A stretch of DNA of 64,000 bases from Paraburkholderia antibiotica (GTDB lineage: Bacteria; Pseudomonadota; Gammaproteobacteria; Burkholderiales; Burkholderiaceae), in NCBI RefSeq assembly GCF_012927125.1, contig NZ_JABBFZ010000008.1, positions 62,001-126,000 on the forward strand. Reading direction: 5' to 3'. Positions 56,350-64,000 of the stretch are shown here, piece after piece (the stretch's first letter is position 1; every line of letters starts with the position of its first letter). Position numbers and translations under genes: made by a program. A model generated the notes under the pieces. The model had not been told where the DNA came from. It saw only the letters and a list, made by a program, of their open reading frames with translations, and did no database searches.

Positions 56350-57315
56350 ATGACTCACCATTTCAGCTCCGATCTCCGCGCGGGTTGCAGCCCCAGTCGC
56401 CGCCGGCCTCTCATGCGGTTTGTGCGTGTTGCGCATGTTGCCGCGACTGGCGCCACGTTCGCCGCGCTGGCGCTGCTCGGCGCGTGCGCGTCGAAAACGC
56501 CGCTCGGCTACGGCGTCGGCGTGCAGGCCGAGCGCGAGATGATGTCGCAGCAGGCCGACAAGGCGGCCGCGCCGAATACGCCGGGGATGTATCTCGGGCT
56601 GATCGACCAGATGCAGTCGCAGGGGCTGTATTTCGCGTCGCTCGCGCATATCGACGCGTATGACAAGCAGTACGGCACGAGTCCCGACTCGATCCTGCTG
56701 CGCGCCGACGCGCTGCGGATGACCGGGCAGTCGAGCGCCGCCGCGGGCGCGTACGGCGAGTTGCTGAAGACGCCGCTGGCGGCGCGCGGCTATCGCGGCC
56801 TCGGGCTGCTCGCGGGCGCGGCCGGCGACTTCGGGCATGCCGCGCAGCAATTGCAGCAGGCGGTGCAGCTCGCGCCGACCGACGCGGCGACGCTGTCGGA
56901 CCTTGGCTATGCGCGGCTGCGTGACGGCGACGTCGACGGCGCGCGCGTGCCGTTGATGAAGGCGGCCGAACTCGATCAGAAAAGCCCGAAGATCGTCGCG
57001 AACGTGGTGCTGTATCTGCTCGCCAATGGCGGTGATGTGCAGGCGCTCGCGGTGATGAACCAGCAGCAGTTCGCGCCGGATGTGCGCGCGGCGATCAGCA
57101 GCGATGCGGCGAAGATCGCCGCGGCCGAGCGCGCGCGGGCGCGGGCGGCGCAGGGGACGGTGCAGGGCTCGATACAGGGCGCCCCGCAGGGGCAAGGCGC
57201 CGCGCAAGGGCAAGCAAAAGAACAGGGGCAGACGCAGCCGGCCGCGGATGCGCGCACGGTCGCGAGCATGGGCATCGAACCCGCGCCGCGTCTGTTGCAG
57301 CGTTTCGCGCAGTGA
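56350..57315 (+). CDS. tadD: TadD-like TPR lipoprotein
   Basis: A 321-residue lipoprotein with TPR repeats, probably needed for secretin assembly. The lipobox LLGAC has Cys46 from the ATG at 56350 (or residue 25 from an ATG at 56413, which gives a more usual signal peptide but has no ribosome site, whereas AAGGATT precedes 56350). TPR-like helices run from about 90 to 240. The C-terminus (about 265-300) is Gln/Gly/Ala-rich. Confidence 0.87.
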   Translation: MTHHFSSDLRAGCSPSRRRPLMRFVRVAHVAATGATFAALALLGACASKTPLGYGVGVQAEREMMSQQADKAAAPNTPGMYLGLIDQMQSQGLYFASLAHIDAYDKQYGTSPDSILLRADALRMTGQSSAAAGAYGELLKTPLAARGYRGLGLLAGAAGDFGHAAQQLQQAVQLAPTDAATLSDLGYARLRDGDVDGARVPLMKAAELDQKSPKIVANVVLYLLANGGDVQALAVMNQQQFAPDVRAAISSDAAKIAAAERARARAAQGTVQGSIQGAPQGQGAAQGQAKEQGQTQPAADARTVASMGIEPAPRLLQRFAQ

Positions 57316-57347
57316 GCGCGCGCTCGTCAGGGATTCAGGGAGTGGAC

Positions 57348-57821
57348 ATGACAAACAGAACAGGGATTCGGGGTTGGCGCGTATCGATGCGAGGCGTGCG
57401 GACAGTCGCGGGCTGCGTCGCGATCGCGGCGCTGGGTGTGGCGCTTGATGTGACGCCGGCGGCGGCGCAGACGGCTGGCGACGCATCCGCGCAGGCCGGC
57501 GCTCCCGCCGCGCAGACGGCCGACGCAACCCAGCCGCAACCGGTGCAGAACACGCGGCCGGCGGTACGCAAGAGCGAAATCGGTCATTCGACCATCGCGT
57601 GGCTAGAACTGCAGCGCAGCGGCGCGCAGGCCGCGCCGGCGCAGCCGATGCTCGGCGCGGAAGCCGGGCTTGCGTACAAGCGTTACATGGACTCGTTCAA
57701 GAACAAGATTCCCGATCAGTACGGTTCGACACTCGGCATCAGCGGTGGGTCGGGTGGCTCGGGCGGGTCCGGCGGTTCGGGCGGTCAGGGCGGCGGCTCG
57801 GGATCGGGCGGCTGGAACTGA
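57348..57821 (+). CDS. DUF3613 exported protein of the Tad locus
   Basis: A 157-residue exported protein: signal peptide (cleavage after AAA near residue 40), Ala/Gln-rich linker, then the DUF3613 block (about 82-130) with EIGHSTIAWLELQRSG, QPMLGAEAGLAYKRYMDSF and IPDQYG, and finally a Gly/Ser tail (GGSGGSGGSGG type). The ATG at 57348 follows GGAG. Genes of this family are found in Tad loci of beta-proteobacteria, but their role is not known. Confidence 0.8.
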   Translation: MTNRTGIRGWRVSMRGVRTVAGCVAIAALGVALDVTPAAAQTAGDASAQAGAPAAQTADATQPQPVQNTRPAVRKSEIGHSTIAWLELQRSGAQAAPAQPMLGAEAGLAYKRYMDSFKNKIPDQYGSTLGISGGSGGSGGSGGSGGQGGGSGSGGWN

Positions 57822-57822
57822 C

Positions 57823-59664
57823 ATGCACGGCGAATCACCGTTTCCGACTCCCGGCGCAACCGTGACAGGCGCGCCGCGCGATGTCGCCGTGCGTCGGCTG
57901 CGCGCGTGGTCGCGCGAATGGCCGACCGCGCGCGCGACGCGCGTTGTCGGCACGCGTCGGCAACGCGGCTCGATCATGATGCTGGCGGCGCTGTGGCTCG
58001 GCATCGCGGTCGTCGCGCTCGGTGCGATCGACATCGGCAACGTGTACTTCGTGCGCCGCGAGTTGCAGCGCACCGCCGACATGTCGGCGATGGCGGCCGT
58101 GCAGGTGATCAGCACGCCGTCCGGCTGCACAGGCGCGCAGAACGCCGCGCAACTGAACGCGCAGGCGAACGGCTTCGCCGTCGACGGCAGCACCTATGTG
58201 ATCAAGACGAGCTGCGGACGCTGGGACACGAGCAGCAAGACCTACTTCGGCACGAGCGGCAATCCGCTCAACGCGGCGCAGGTGAAGGTGACGCAGCAGG
58301 TGCCGATGTTCTTTCTCGTCGGGCCGCCGCGCAGCGTAAGCGCGACGGCGACCGCGGTCGCGTCGAATATCGATGCGTTTTCGTTGGGCACGGCGATCGC
58401 GTCGTTGAATACGCAGCAGTCGGCGCTGCTCAATGCGATTCTCGGCGGCCTGCTGAAGACCAGCATTTCGCTGAGCGTCGGCGATACGCAGAGTCTCGCG
58501 AACGCGCAGATCTCGCTCGACAAGCTGCGTGTCGCGCTCGGCGCGGCGTCGATGCAGGGGCTGCTGGCGACCACGGTCTCTTATCAGAAATTTGCGCTGG
58601 CGCTGGTGTCGGCGTTGCAGGCGGGCGGCGACACCATCGACGCAGCGATCTTGCAGACGTTGGCGGTGGCGGTGCCGGGCGGCCAGAACATCACGATCGG
58701 CGATAACGGCACGTCGTCGCCGGGCTTGCTCTCGCTGGGGCTGTCGAATCCGAATTCGGCGGCGACCGCGACCATCAACGCGCTCGACGCGGTGATGGTC
58801 GCGGCGCAGATTGCGCAGAGCAATCCGAACGGGACCGCGCCGGTGATCAATGTGTCGGCGGCACTCGCGGGGGTCGCGGGACTGTCGTTGCAGGTGATCA
58901 ATCCGCCGGTGCTGGCGGTCGGTGAAGGCGGCACGAATAGCGACGGAACGCCCCGGACCGTGGCGCGTACGGCCTCCGTCAAGCTGAGTCTCACGCTTGC
59001 CGCGTTGCAGCCGGTGGATCTGCTGGACCTCGTGACGGTGTCGGTGCTCAGTACACCGGTGATGGTGACCTTGTACGTCGCACCGGGAACGGCGTCGCTC
59101 ACGTCGATCGATTGCGAAGCCACCAAGGCGGCGACGCAGGCCAGCTTGCAGGTGACGCCCGGTATCGCGTCGCTGTGCCTCGGCGGGAGCAGCGCCTGTA
59201 CCGGCAGCTCCACTGTGCCGGCCGTCAATGTGGCGTCGATTACCTTGCTGGGCGGCACGGTGCCGGTCGCGGCCGTAGCGCTGCCTGGTCTCGGGCCGCT
59301 GAATGCGTCGCCGGGACCGATGACGGTGACGATCAACGGTTCCTCCGGCAGCTTCAATGTCACTCAGACCGTGAATTCCAACGCGCTCGGCAGCGATCTG
59401 TCCTCGTTGACCACGAAGCTGCTCGCGCAGGTCGCGGCGCCCGGCGCGTTGTCCATTCAACTGCTCGGCAGCAATCTGCTGGGCGCGGTCCTTTCACCGG
59501 CGCTGTCGCTCGTTACGACGCTGCTGACGCCGGTGCTGCAAGCCGTCTTCAGTCTGCTGAACACGGTGATCGTCCCCGTCCTCTCACTGCTCGGCGTCCA
59601 GATCGGCACTGCCACCGTTCACAACATGTCGCTGACGTGCGGTGTCCCGCAACTGGTCCAATAG
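57823..59664 (+). CDS. tadG: TadG-like pilus assembly protein
   Basis: A 613-residue protein with a long basic N-terminus (1-47), then the TadG/TadE-like helix QRGSIMMLAALWLGIAVVALGAI in parts, and DIGNVYFVRRELQRTADMSAMA, the classic Tad/DUF2134 pattern. The rest is a large Ser/Thr/Ala/Val-rich, probably beta-rich exported domain with few charged residues. Starts one base after the preceding stop. A shorter start is possible. Confidence 0.85.
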   Translation: MHGESPFPTPGATVTGAPRDVAVRRLRAWSREWPTARATRVVGTRRQRGSIMMLAALWLGIAVVALGAIDIGNVYFVRRELQRTADMSAMAAVQVISTPSGCTGAQNAAQLNAQANGFAVDGSTYVIKTSCGRWDTSSKTYFGTSGNPLNAAQVKVTQQVPMFFLVGPPRSVSATATAVASNIDAFSLGTAIASLNTQQSALLNAILGGLLKTSISLSVGDTQSLANAQISLDKLRVALGAASMQGLLATTVSYQKFALALVSALQAGGDTIDAAILQTLAVAVPGGQNITIGDNGTSSPGLLSLGLSNPNSAATATINALDAVMVAAQIAQSNPNGTAPVINVSAALAGVAGLSLQVINPPVLAVGEGGTNSDGTPRTVARTASVKLSLTLAALQPVDLLDLVTVSVLSTPVMVTLYVAPGTASLTSIDCEATKAATQASLQVTPGIASLCLGGSSACTGSSTVPAVNVASITLLGGTVPVAAVALPGLGPLNASPGPMTVTINGSSGSFNVTQTVNSNALGSDLSSLTTKLLAQVAAPGALSIQLLGSNLLGAVLSPALSLVTTLLTPVLQAVFSLLNTVIVPVLSLLGVQIGTATVHNMSLTCGVPQLVQ

Positions 59665-59682
59665 CCTATCCAAGATTCCAAG

Positions 59683-61074
59683 ATGAGAACCGCCACCAAA
59701 ATCGAGGAACTCGATATCTACGTCTGGGAGGGCAAGGCCGATATCGTCGACCGCGTCGCGCGCTGCATGGCGAGCTTCGATGTCGAGGTGATCCGCGCGG
59801 ACGATATCGCCATCTCTCCCGAGCGCACCGCGCTGCGGCCGTCGCTGGCGATCATCAGCGTGTCGGTGATCGACAGCGGCGCGCTGATTCTGCGCGACTG
59901 GCAGGCCGCGCACGGCATTCCGGTGGTGTGGGTCGGCGCCGCGCCGCGCGAGCACGATCCGGCCACCTATCCGTCCGAGTACTCGCACATCCTGCCGCTC
60001 GACTTCACCTGCGCCGAGTTGCGCGGGATGGTCACCAAGCTCGTGCTGCAGATGCGCGCGCATAGCGCGAAGACGCACGAATCCGACGCGATGATCGCGA
60101 ACTCCGAGTGCATGCAGGCGCTGCTGCACGAGGTCGACACCTTCGCCGACTGCGACACCAGCGTGCTCGTGCACGGCGAGACAGGCGTCGGCAAGGAGCG
60201 CATCGCGCAACTGCTGCACGAAAAACACGGCCGTTATGGCCAGGGGCCGTTTATCCCGGTGAACTGCGGCGCGATTCCGGACGGTCTGTTCGAGTCGCTG
60301 TTCTTCGGTCACTCGAAAGGGTCGTTCACTGGCGCGGTGGTCGCGCATAAAGGCTACTTCGAGCAGGCCGACGGCGGCACGCTGTTTCTCGACGAAATCG
60401 GCGATCTGCCGCTCTATCAGCAGGTCAAGCTGCTGCGCGTGCTGGAAGACAGCGCGGTCACGCGCATCGGTTCGGCGACGCCCGTGAAGCTCGATTTCCG
60501 GCTGGTCGCGGCGACCAACAAGAATCTGCCGCAACTGGTCAAGGAGGGCACGTTCCGCGCGGATCTCTACTACCGGCTCGCGGTGATCGAGCTGAAGATC
60601 CCGTCGCTGGAAGAGCGCGGCGCGGTCGACAAGATCGCGATCTTCAAGGCCTTCATCGCGCAGGTGGTCGGCGCCGAGCGTCTGTCCGCGCTGCCGGATC
60701 TGCCGTACTGGCTCGCCGACGCGGTCGCCGACACGTATTTCCCCGGCAACGTGCGCGAGCTGCGCAATCTCGCCGAGCGGATCGGCGTGACGGTGCGTCA
60801 GATCGGCGCGTGGGATGCGGCGCGTTTGCAGCGCCTGCTCGCGCTCGCGCGCACCAGCCAGCCGGTGCCGGCGGAGAGCGCGGCCGAGGTGCTGGTCGAT
60901 CGCAGCAAATGGGACATGGCGGAACGCAACCGCGTGCTGGCCGCGCTCGATGCGAACGGCTGGCGGCGTCAGGACACCGCGCTTTATCTCGGCATCAGCC
61001 GCAAGGTGCTGTGGGAGAAAATGCGCAAATACCAAATTTTTGACGAAGAGCCCGAAACTCGCGAAAGTGAGTAA
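59683..61074 (+). CDS. Sigma-54-dependent activator with degenerate receiver
   Basis: A 463-residue NtrC-family activator. The N-terminal domain (1-128) has the fold pattern of a receiver, but the strand normally carrying the phosphorylated Asp reads SLAIISVSVI, so phosphorylation is doubtful. The AAA+ domain has Walker A GETGVGKE (165-172), the sigma-54 contact loop GSFTGA (213-218, a variant of GAFTGA) and LFLDEIGDLPL (Walker B). The C-terminal Fis-type helix-turn-helix (about 415-455) is ALYLGISRKVLWEKMRKY. It lies at the end of the Tad operon and probably controls part of the locus. Confidence 0.92.
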   Translation: MRTATKIEELDIYVWEGKADIVDRVARCMASFDVEVIRADDIAISPERTALRPSLAIISVSVIDSGALILRDWQAAHGIPVVWVGAAPREHDPATYPSEYSHILPLDFTCAELRGMVTKLVLQMRAHSAKTHESDAMIANSECMQALLHEVDTFADCDTSVLVHGETGVGKERIAQLLHEKHGRYGQGPFIPVNCGAIPDGLFESLFFGHSKGSFTGAVVAHKGYFEQADGGTLFLDEIGDLPLYQQVKLLRVLEDSAVTRIGSATPVKLDFRLVAATNKNLPQLVKEGTFRADLYYRLAVIELKIPSLEERGAVDKIAIFKAFIAQVVGAERLSALPDLPYWLADAVADTYFPGNVRELRNLAERIGVTVRQIGAWDAARLQRLLALARTSQPVPAESAAEVLVDRSKWDMAERNRVLAALDANGWRRQDTALYLGISRKVLWEKMRKYQIFDEEPETRESE

Positions 61075-61130
61075 TAATCGGCCGTTTGCACTACAACACA
61101 ACAAGAGAAGAACTGTTCAGCAGGAATTAC

Positions 61131-61847
61131 ATGGACCGAAAGTCAAAGCTACGAGAGATCGCTCTGGCCGCATGCATCGTATTGGGGGCCGTACAGGGCG
61201 CGCATGCACAGGCGTTGCAGAACAGTGGCGCGAGCGGCGCGGTCGTGTCCCAGCCGGGCACCACGACGGCGTTGCCGGACACCTCGCAGGCCGGACAGGC
61301 GGAGACGACTGCACTGACGCCGGATGAAAGCCGGCAATCCGCGGCAGGCAATGTTGCGGAACTGCAGCAGATGATCCGCGGCTCGGATCTGAGCGAACTG
61401 CGCACCACGTACAACGGCACCTACGGCGCGAGCCTGCTGTTCTACGGCAAGGAGATGACCTATTACGTCGCGCTGTTCCAGCAGAAAAACTTCTGGCGCG
61501 TGATCAAGACCCAGGACGTCGCGCGCGCGGAAATGATCTACAAGGATTTCGTGCGGCAGACAGTGCAACTGTCGGACGTCGAAATCCGTCGTACCCAGCT
61601 CGAAGCGCAGAAGGCCTTCACACAGCGCATGATCGCGTTGTCGCAGGATCGCGCGAGCCGGCTGCAGGCCGACCTCGACGTCGCGCGTCAGCAGCAGAGC
61701 ATCGTCGCGAGCCAGCAGCAGCAGAAGCGTGCGGAAGCGACCGCGCTGGCGCAGCAGAAGGTGGCCGCGCAGGATCAACTGCGTGCCGCGCAGCGTCAGG
61801 TGCGCGAACTGCAGCGCGAACTCGAAAGCGGTTTGCCGCCGCACTGA
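61131..61847 (+). CDS. DUF2968 exported coiled-coil protein
   Basis: A 238-residue protein with a signal peptide (cleavage after AHA near residue 28). The central block (about 78-155) contains LQQMIRGSDLSELRTTYNGTYGASLLFY in parts and the YYVALFQQKNFWRVIKTQD segment of DUF2968. The C-terminal 90 residues are a Gln/Ala/Arg-rich coiled coil. The ATG at 61131 is preceded by AGGAA. It follows the activator by 56 bases, so it may belong to the Tad transcript. Function unknown. Confidence 0.82.
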   Translation: MDRKSKLREIALAACIVLGAVQGAHAQALQNSGASGAVVSQPGTTTALPDTSQAGQAETTALTPDESRQSAAGNVAELQQMIRGSDLSELRTTYNGTYGASLLFYGKEMTYYVALFQQKNFWRVIKTQDVARAEMIYKDFVRQTVQLSDVEIRRTQLEAQKAFTQRMIALSQDRASRLQADLDVARQQQSIVASQQQQKRAEATALAQQKVAAQDQLRAAQRQVRELQRELESGLPPH

Positions 61848-62148
61848 GCGTAAGCGTGTGAAACCGGCGGATGGGTGGGGCGGTGCGGCAATCGAAGCGC
61901 CGCCCGGTTTATCCGCCGGTGGAGTGAGGTCCGATGGACTGGCCTGCGCGGGGGGCGTGCGGGTTGGGTCCGCGGATCGGCCGTTGGGGCAGGCGCAAGG
62001 CCTGCCTGTCGTTATCGCGGTGATCTCAATTCTCTTCCAGGTCTCGATCGGGCTGCTTGAGCAGCACGTCGATCGCGCTTCCTCTGCCATCTCGTTATTT
62101 ATGCCGCATGCGTGTAGGCATGCGCGCTGGCGGATTCTTTTTCCTGCT
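61848..62148. other. Intergenic region
   Basis: 301 bases between convergent genes. GC-rich dyads around 61865-61920 might terminate transcription, but no T run follows. No gene is supported. Confidence 0.35.
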
Positions 62149-62340
62149 TCAATGCCGCTTGCGCGTATCGGTCGGGATTTTGCGCGCGCGCTCGCGAGAC
62201 GGACTGGATACGTCGACGGCGATCGGATCGCTGGCGGGGAAGCTTTCCATTAACGCTTCATCGAGCCGGCTCTCGGCGGACGGCTGCGGCGCGCGGCGCG
62301 TACGCGAAGGCTGGGCTGCATGCTGGTTTTTGCTGGTCAT
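62149..62340 (-). CDS. Small conserved protein with LDEALMESFPASDP motif
   Basis: A 63-residue, hydrophilic protein. Most is disordered (Ser, Arg, Pro, Gln), but the centre has LDEALMESFPASDPIAV, a motif I associate with small hypothetical proteins of Burkholderia and relatives. The ATG at 62340 is chosen because GGAG lies 7 bases upstream; an ATG at 62352 would add four residues. Function unknown. Confidence 0.65.
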   Translation of the reverse strand: MTSKNQHAAQPSRTRRAPQPSAESRLDEALMESFPASDPIAVDVSSPSRERARKIPTDTRKRH

Positions 62341-62732
62341 GATGTGCTCCATTGGTAGAGAGAGTTCATCGATTCAGCATAGTCCATCGAGGCTATCGAC
62401 GAGTACCGGCCGCACCGCGTAGCAGCGGGTTTTAAGGGCGTGATGAGAACGCGGCCCACGGTCGTGGATACCGAGCTAAAACAGATAGGGCAGCGAAGCA
62501 GACTGCGCGAGCGAGCAGCGGTTCGACAGCCGCTATCGGTGTCGTCGTGTGCTTACGGGCAAGGGGAGATTCGAGCTGACGATCGCGGGAACGATCGGTT
62601 TGACGGAGACTGAAACTGAGGCTGAGACCGAAACTGAGCGGCAAATCGGCAACCAACGTAGCGGGAGAGAATCCCGCAGCGCCGTAGTCTGTCCGCGGAC
62701 TGGCCAGGCGCTGCCGTTACTGCATCGCGCGC
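62341..62732. other. Intergenic region with short hexanucleotide repeat
   Basis: 392 bases between the small-protein gene and hfq2. An imperfect 6-base repeat (GAGACT, GAAACT, GAGGCT, GAGACC, GAAACT) lies at about 62606-62637. No gene is supported. Confidence 0.4.
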
Positions 62733-63221
62733 TTATTGGTGATTGCCGCCGGAGCTGCCGCCGCCATGGTTACCACCATGATTGCCGCCGTGGTTGCCAC
62801 CTTCGCCGCCGGTGCCGAACAGACGGCGGCGGCGCGTGACGACCACCGGGCCGTCGGAATTGCCGCTGCGCTCGTTCGACGACGAACGCTCCGACGACGG
62901 CGCGCCATACGATTCGCGCGGTTCGCGCGGCTCACGATGTTCGCGCGAGCCGTGCGGGCCGCGCGCGCTATGTTCGCCATGCGACGGCCGGCTTGTGCGC
63001 GGCGCCGGACGCGTGCCGGTGTCGAGCTGGATCGTGGAGATCGCGCGCTTGTAGATGCCTTGCAGGCCGACCGGCGTGCGCAGCATCACCAGGTACTGAT
63101 CGAACGACTCGATGCAGCCGGTCAGACGGATGCCGTTGACCAGATAGATCTCGACGCGCTTTCGTTCCTTGCGCGCGGCGTTCATGAAGTCGTTTTGCGG
63201 ATGCGATTCTGCGGAAGCCAT
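62733..63221 (-). CDS. hfq2: Hfq2-type RNA chaperone with long C-terminal tail
   Basis: An Hfq-family RNA chaperone of 162 residues, about twice the usual length. The Sm core (about 20-70) has RVEIYLVNGIRLTGCIESFDQYLVML in parts and the Sm2 motif YKRAISTI (normally YKHAISTV, so His is replaced by Arg). The rest is an Arg/Ser/Glu-rich linker and a tail of NHGG repeats ending in GGNHQ. Burkholderia cenocepacia has a second Hfq of this style. The ATG at 63221 is kept; an ATG at residue 13 is also possible, neither having a strong ribosome site. Confidence 0.87.
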   Translation of the reverse strand: MASAESHPQNDFMNAARKERKRVEIYLVNGIRLTGCIESFDQYLVMLRTPVGLQGIYKRAISTIQLDTGTRPAPRTSRPSHGEHSARGPHGSREHREPREPRESYGAPSSERSSSNERSGNSDGPVVVTRRRRLFGTGGEGGNHGGNHGGNHGGGSSGGNHQ

Positions 63222-63632
63222 GGACAGTTCGAGTTAGATAGACGGTGGTTCGCCGCGATTTTACCCTGTGTGGGGGCAGAACGCGTCGAGGGGGCGAACT
63301 TTGTCCACTATAACGGCTTGTGAGCACATAAGCATCCGATAACGGCGCAATGTAACGTTGAGTTACGAATCTGCTGATCAATGGCGCGTTCTTCCGGTGT
63401 CTCCAGGCGTTGCCGGCGCGGCTGGCGGAAAAGGCGGAGGAGAGGCGCCGTGAGCCGGCTTCACGGCGCGGCATAGCGGGCGCCTCGTGGCGGCATCGAG
63501 CGAAAAATACGCTGGAATAAATCGCGCCGCGCTGGCGTTAAATACGGTATGGGCAGCGTCGCATTTCGCGGCCTGCCGCGCGCCCGGTACGATCGACGGA
63601 TCGTGCGCCGGGCATCCGTCAGGAGGCTCACC
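63222..63632. other. Divergent intergenic region upstream of hfq2
   Basis: 411 bases. The AT-richer section near 63300-63380 probably holds the hfq2 promoter, but no pair could be picked with confidence. No gene is supported. Confidence 0.35.
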
Positions 63633-63776
63633 ATGAAAGCATCGCGCATTCTGTCTGCCGTTTTCGTGCTGCTCGCGCTCGCGTGCGGCACCCTCGCGCA
63701 CGCCGCCGATACCACCGCCGACAACGCCGCGTCCGGCACGAGCGGCAACAGTAACAGCAGTGGCGGCGGCTACTAG
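63633..63776 (+). CDS. Tiny exported Gly/Ser/Asn-rich peptide
   Basis: A 47-residue protein: a clear signal peptide (MKASR, hydrophobic core with one Cys, cleavage after AHA near residue 26) and a mature part of only about 21 residues, mostly Ala, Thr, Asn, Ser and Gly, ending GGGY. The ribosome site AGGAGG 6 bases before the ATG is ideal. It is 26 bases before the ECF sigma gene and may be co-transcribed with it. Function unknown. Confidence 0.65.
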   Translation: MKASRILSAVFVLLALACGTLAHAADTTADNAASGTSGNSNSSGGGY

Positions 63777-63802
63777 CGTCGCGAGCGGCCGGTTCGCGCC
63801 GG

Positions 63803-64000
63803 GTGACATTCGAAGCGGAAGTGATCGCGTGGCTCCCGCAGTTGCGCCGCTATGCGCGCGCACTGACGGGCGACCACGCCTGGGCCGACGACCTCGTGCA
63901 GGATACGGCGGAGCGCGCGCTTGCGCGCTGGTCGGCGTTCCGGCCGAACAGCAACTTGCGCGCGTGGCTGCTGACGATTCTGCGGCATCTGTATATCGAC
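63803..64000 (+). CDS. ECF-type RNA polymerase sigma factor (N-terminal part)
   Basis: The first 66 codons of a sigma-70 family (region 2) protein; the gene runs off the window. Visible are LPQLRRYARALTGDHAWADDLVQDTAERALAR in parts, the region 2.1/2.2 pattern with DLVQDT, and the region 2.3/2.4 start NLRAWLLTILRHLYID. The start is taken as GTG at 63803, though the frame is open further upstream and no strong ribosome site is seen. An anti-sigma gene is likely beyond the edge. Confidence 0.85.
   Translation, partial: MTFEAEVIAWLPQLRRYARALTGDHAWADDLVQDTAERALARWSAFRPNSNLRAWLLTILRHLYID

Noticed and set aside
62606..62637. Coding repeat (GAGACT-type hexamers)
   Set aside because: The surrounding frames show no ribosome site or family resemblance; treated as a minor non-coding repeat.

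Overview
The window is GC-rich chromosomal DNA from a beta-proteobacterium, most likely Burkholderia or Paraburkholderia. This is judged from protein similarity by eye and from gene order: scpB-rluB-rimP-nusA-infB-rbfA-truB, the sucA-sucB-lpdA cluster, a second Hfq with a long tail, and a Tad/Flp pilus locus of the Burkholderia type. No rRNA, tRNA, CRISPR array, prophage or complete insertion sequence was seen.

Region 1 (1-14.4 kb): the 3' part of recB and the whole of recD (DNA repair), a VC0807-like membrane protein, the ribosome-rescue hydrolase arfB, an EAL-domain protein, an ABM-type monooxygenase, several small exported or hypothetical proteins, a YdcF-like protein, an orphan transposase-domain (DUF4096) protein, a LysR regulator and a class I/II aminotransferase.

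Region 2 (14.4-25.2 kb): chromosome segregation and translation. scpB has a long acidic tail. rluB has long disordered tails. The rimP-nusA-infB-rbfA-truB cluster follows, preceded by a good promoter and a short leader ending in a terminator-like hairpin.

Region 3 (25.2-40 kb): a minus-strand drug-efflux operon (MarR regulator, outer-membrane channel, HlyD adaptor, 14-helix MFS pump), then typA, the 2-oxoglutarate dehydrogenase cluster sucA-sucB-lpdA, and zapE. A second orphan DUF4096 protein and a DUF2147 protein follow.

Region 4 (41.4-61.9 kb) is the most distinctive part. On the minus strand lie an FhaC/ShlB-type outer-membrane secretion protein and two homologous low-complexity repeat lipoproteins. 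Divergent from them, on the plus strand, is a full Tad pilus locus: flp, prepilin peptidase, tadE, cpaB, secretin, tadZ, tadA, tadB, tadC, tadD, a DUF3613 protein, a tadG-like gene, a sigma-54 activator with a degenerate receiver domain, and a DUF2968 protein. A near-consensus sigma-54 promoter sits upstream of the second repeat lipoprotein, suggesting that the activator couples the repeat proteins to the pilus.

Region 5 (62-64 kb): a small conserved protein, hfq2 with an NHGG-repeat tail, a tiny exported peptide, and the first 66 codons of an ECF sigma factor cut by the window end.
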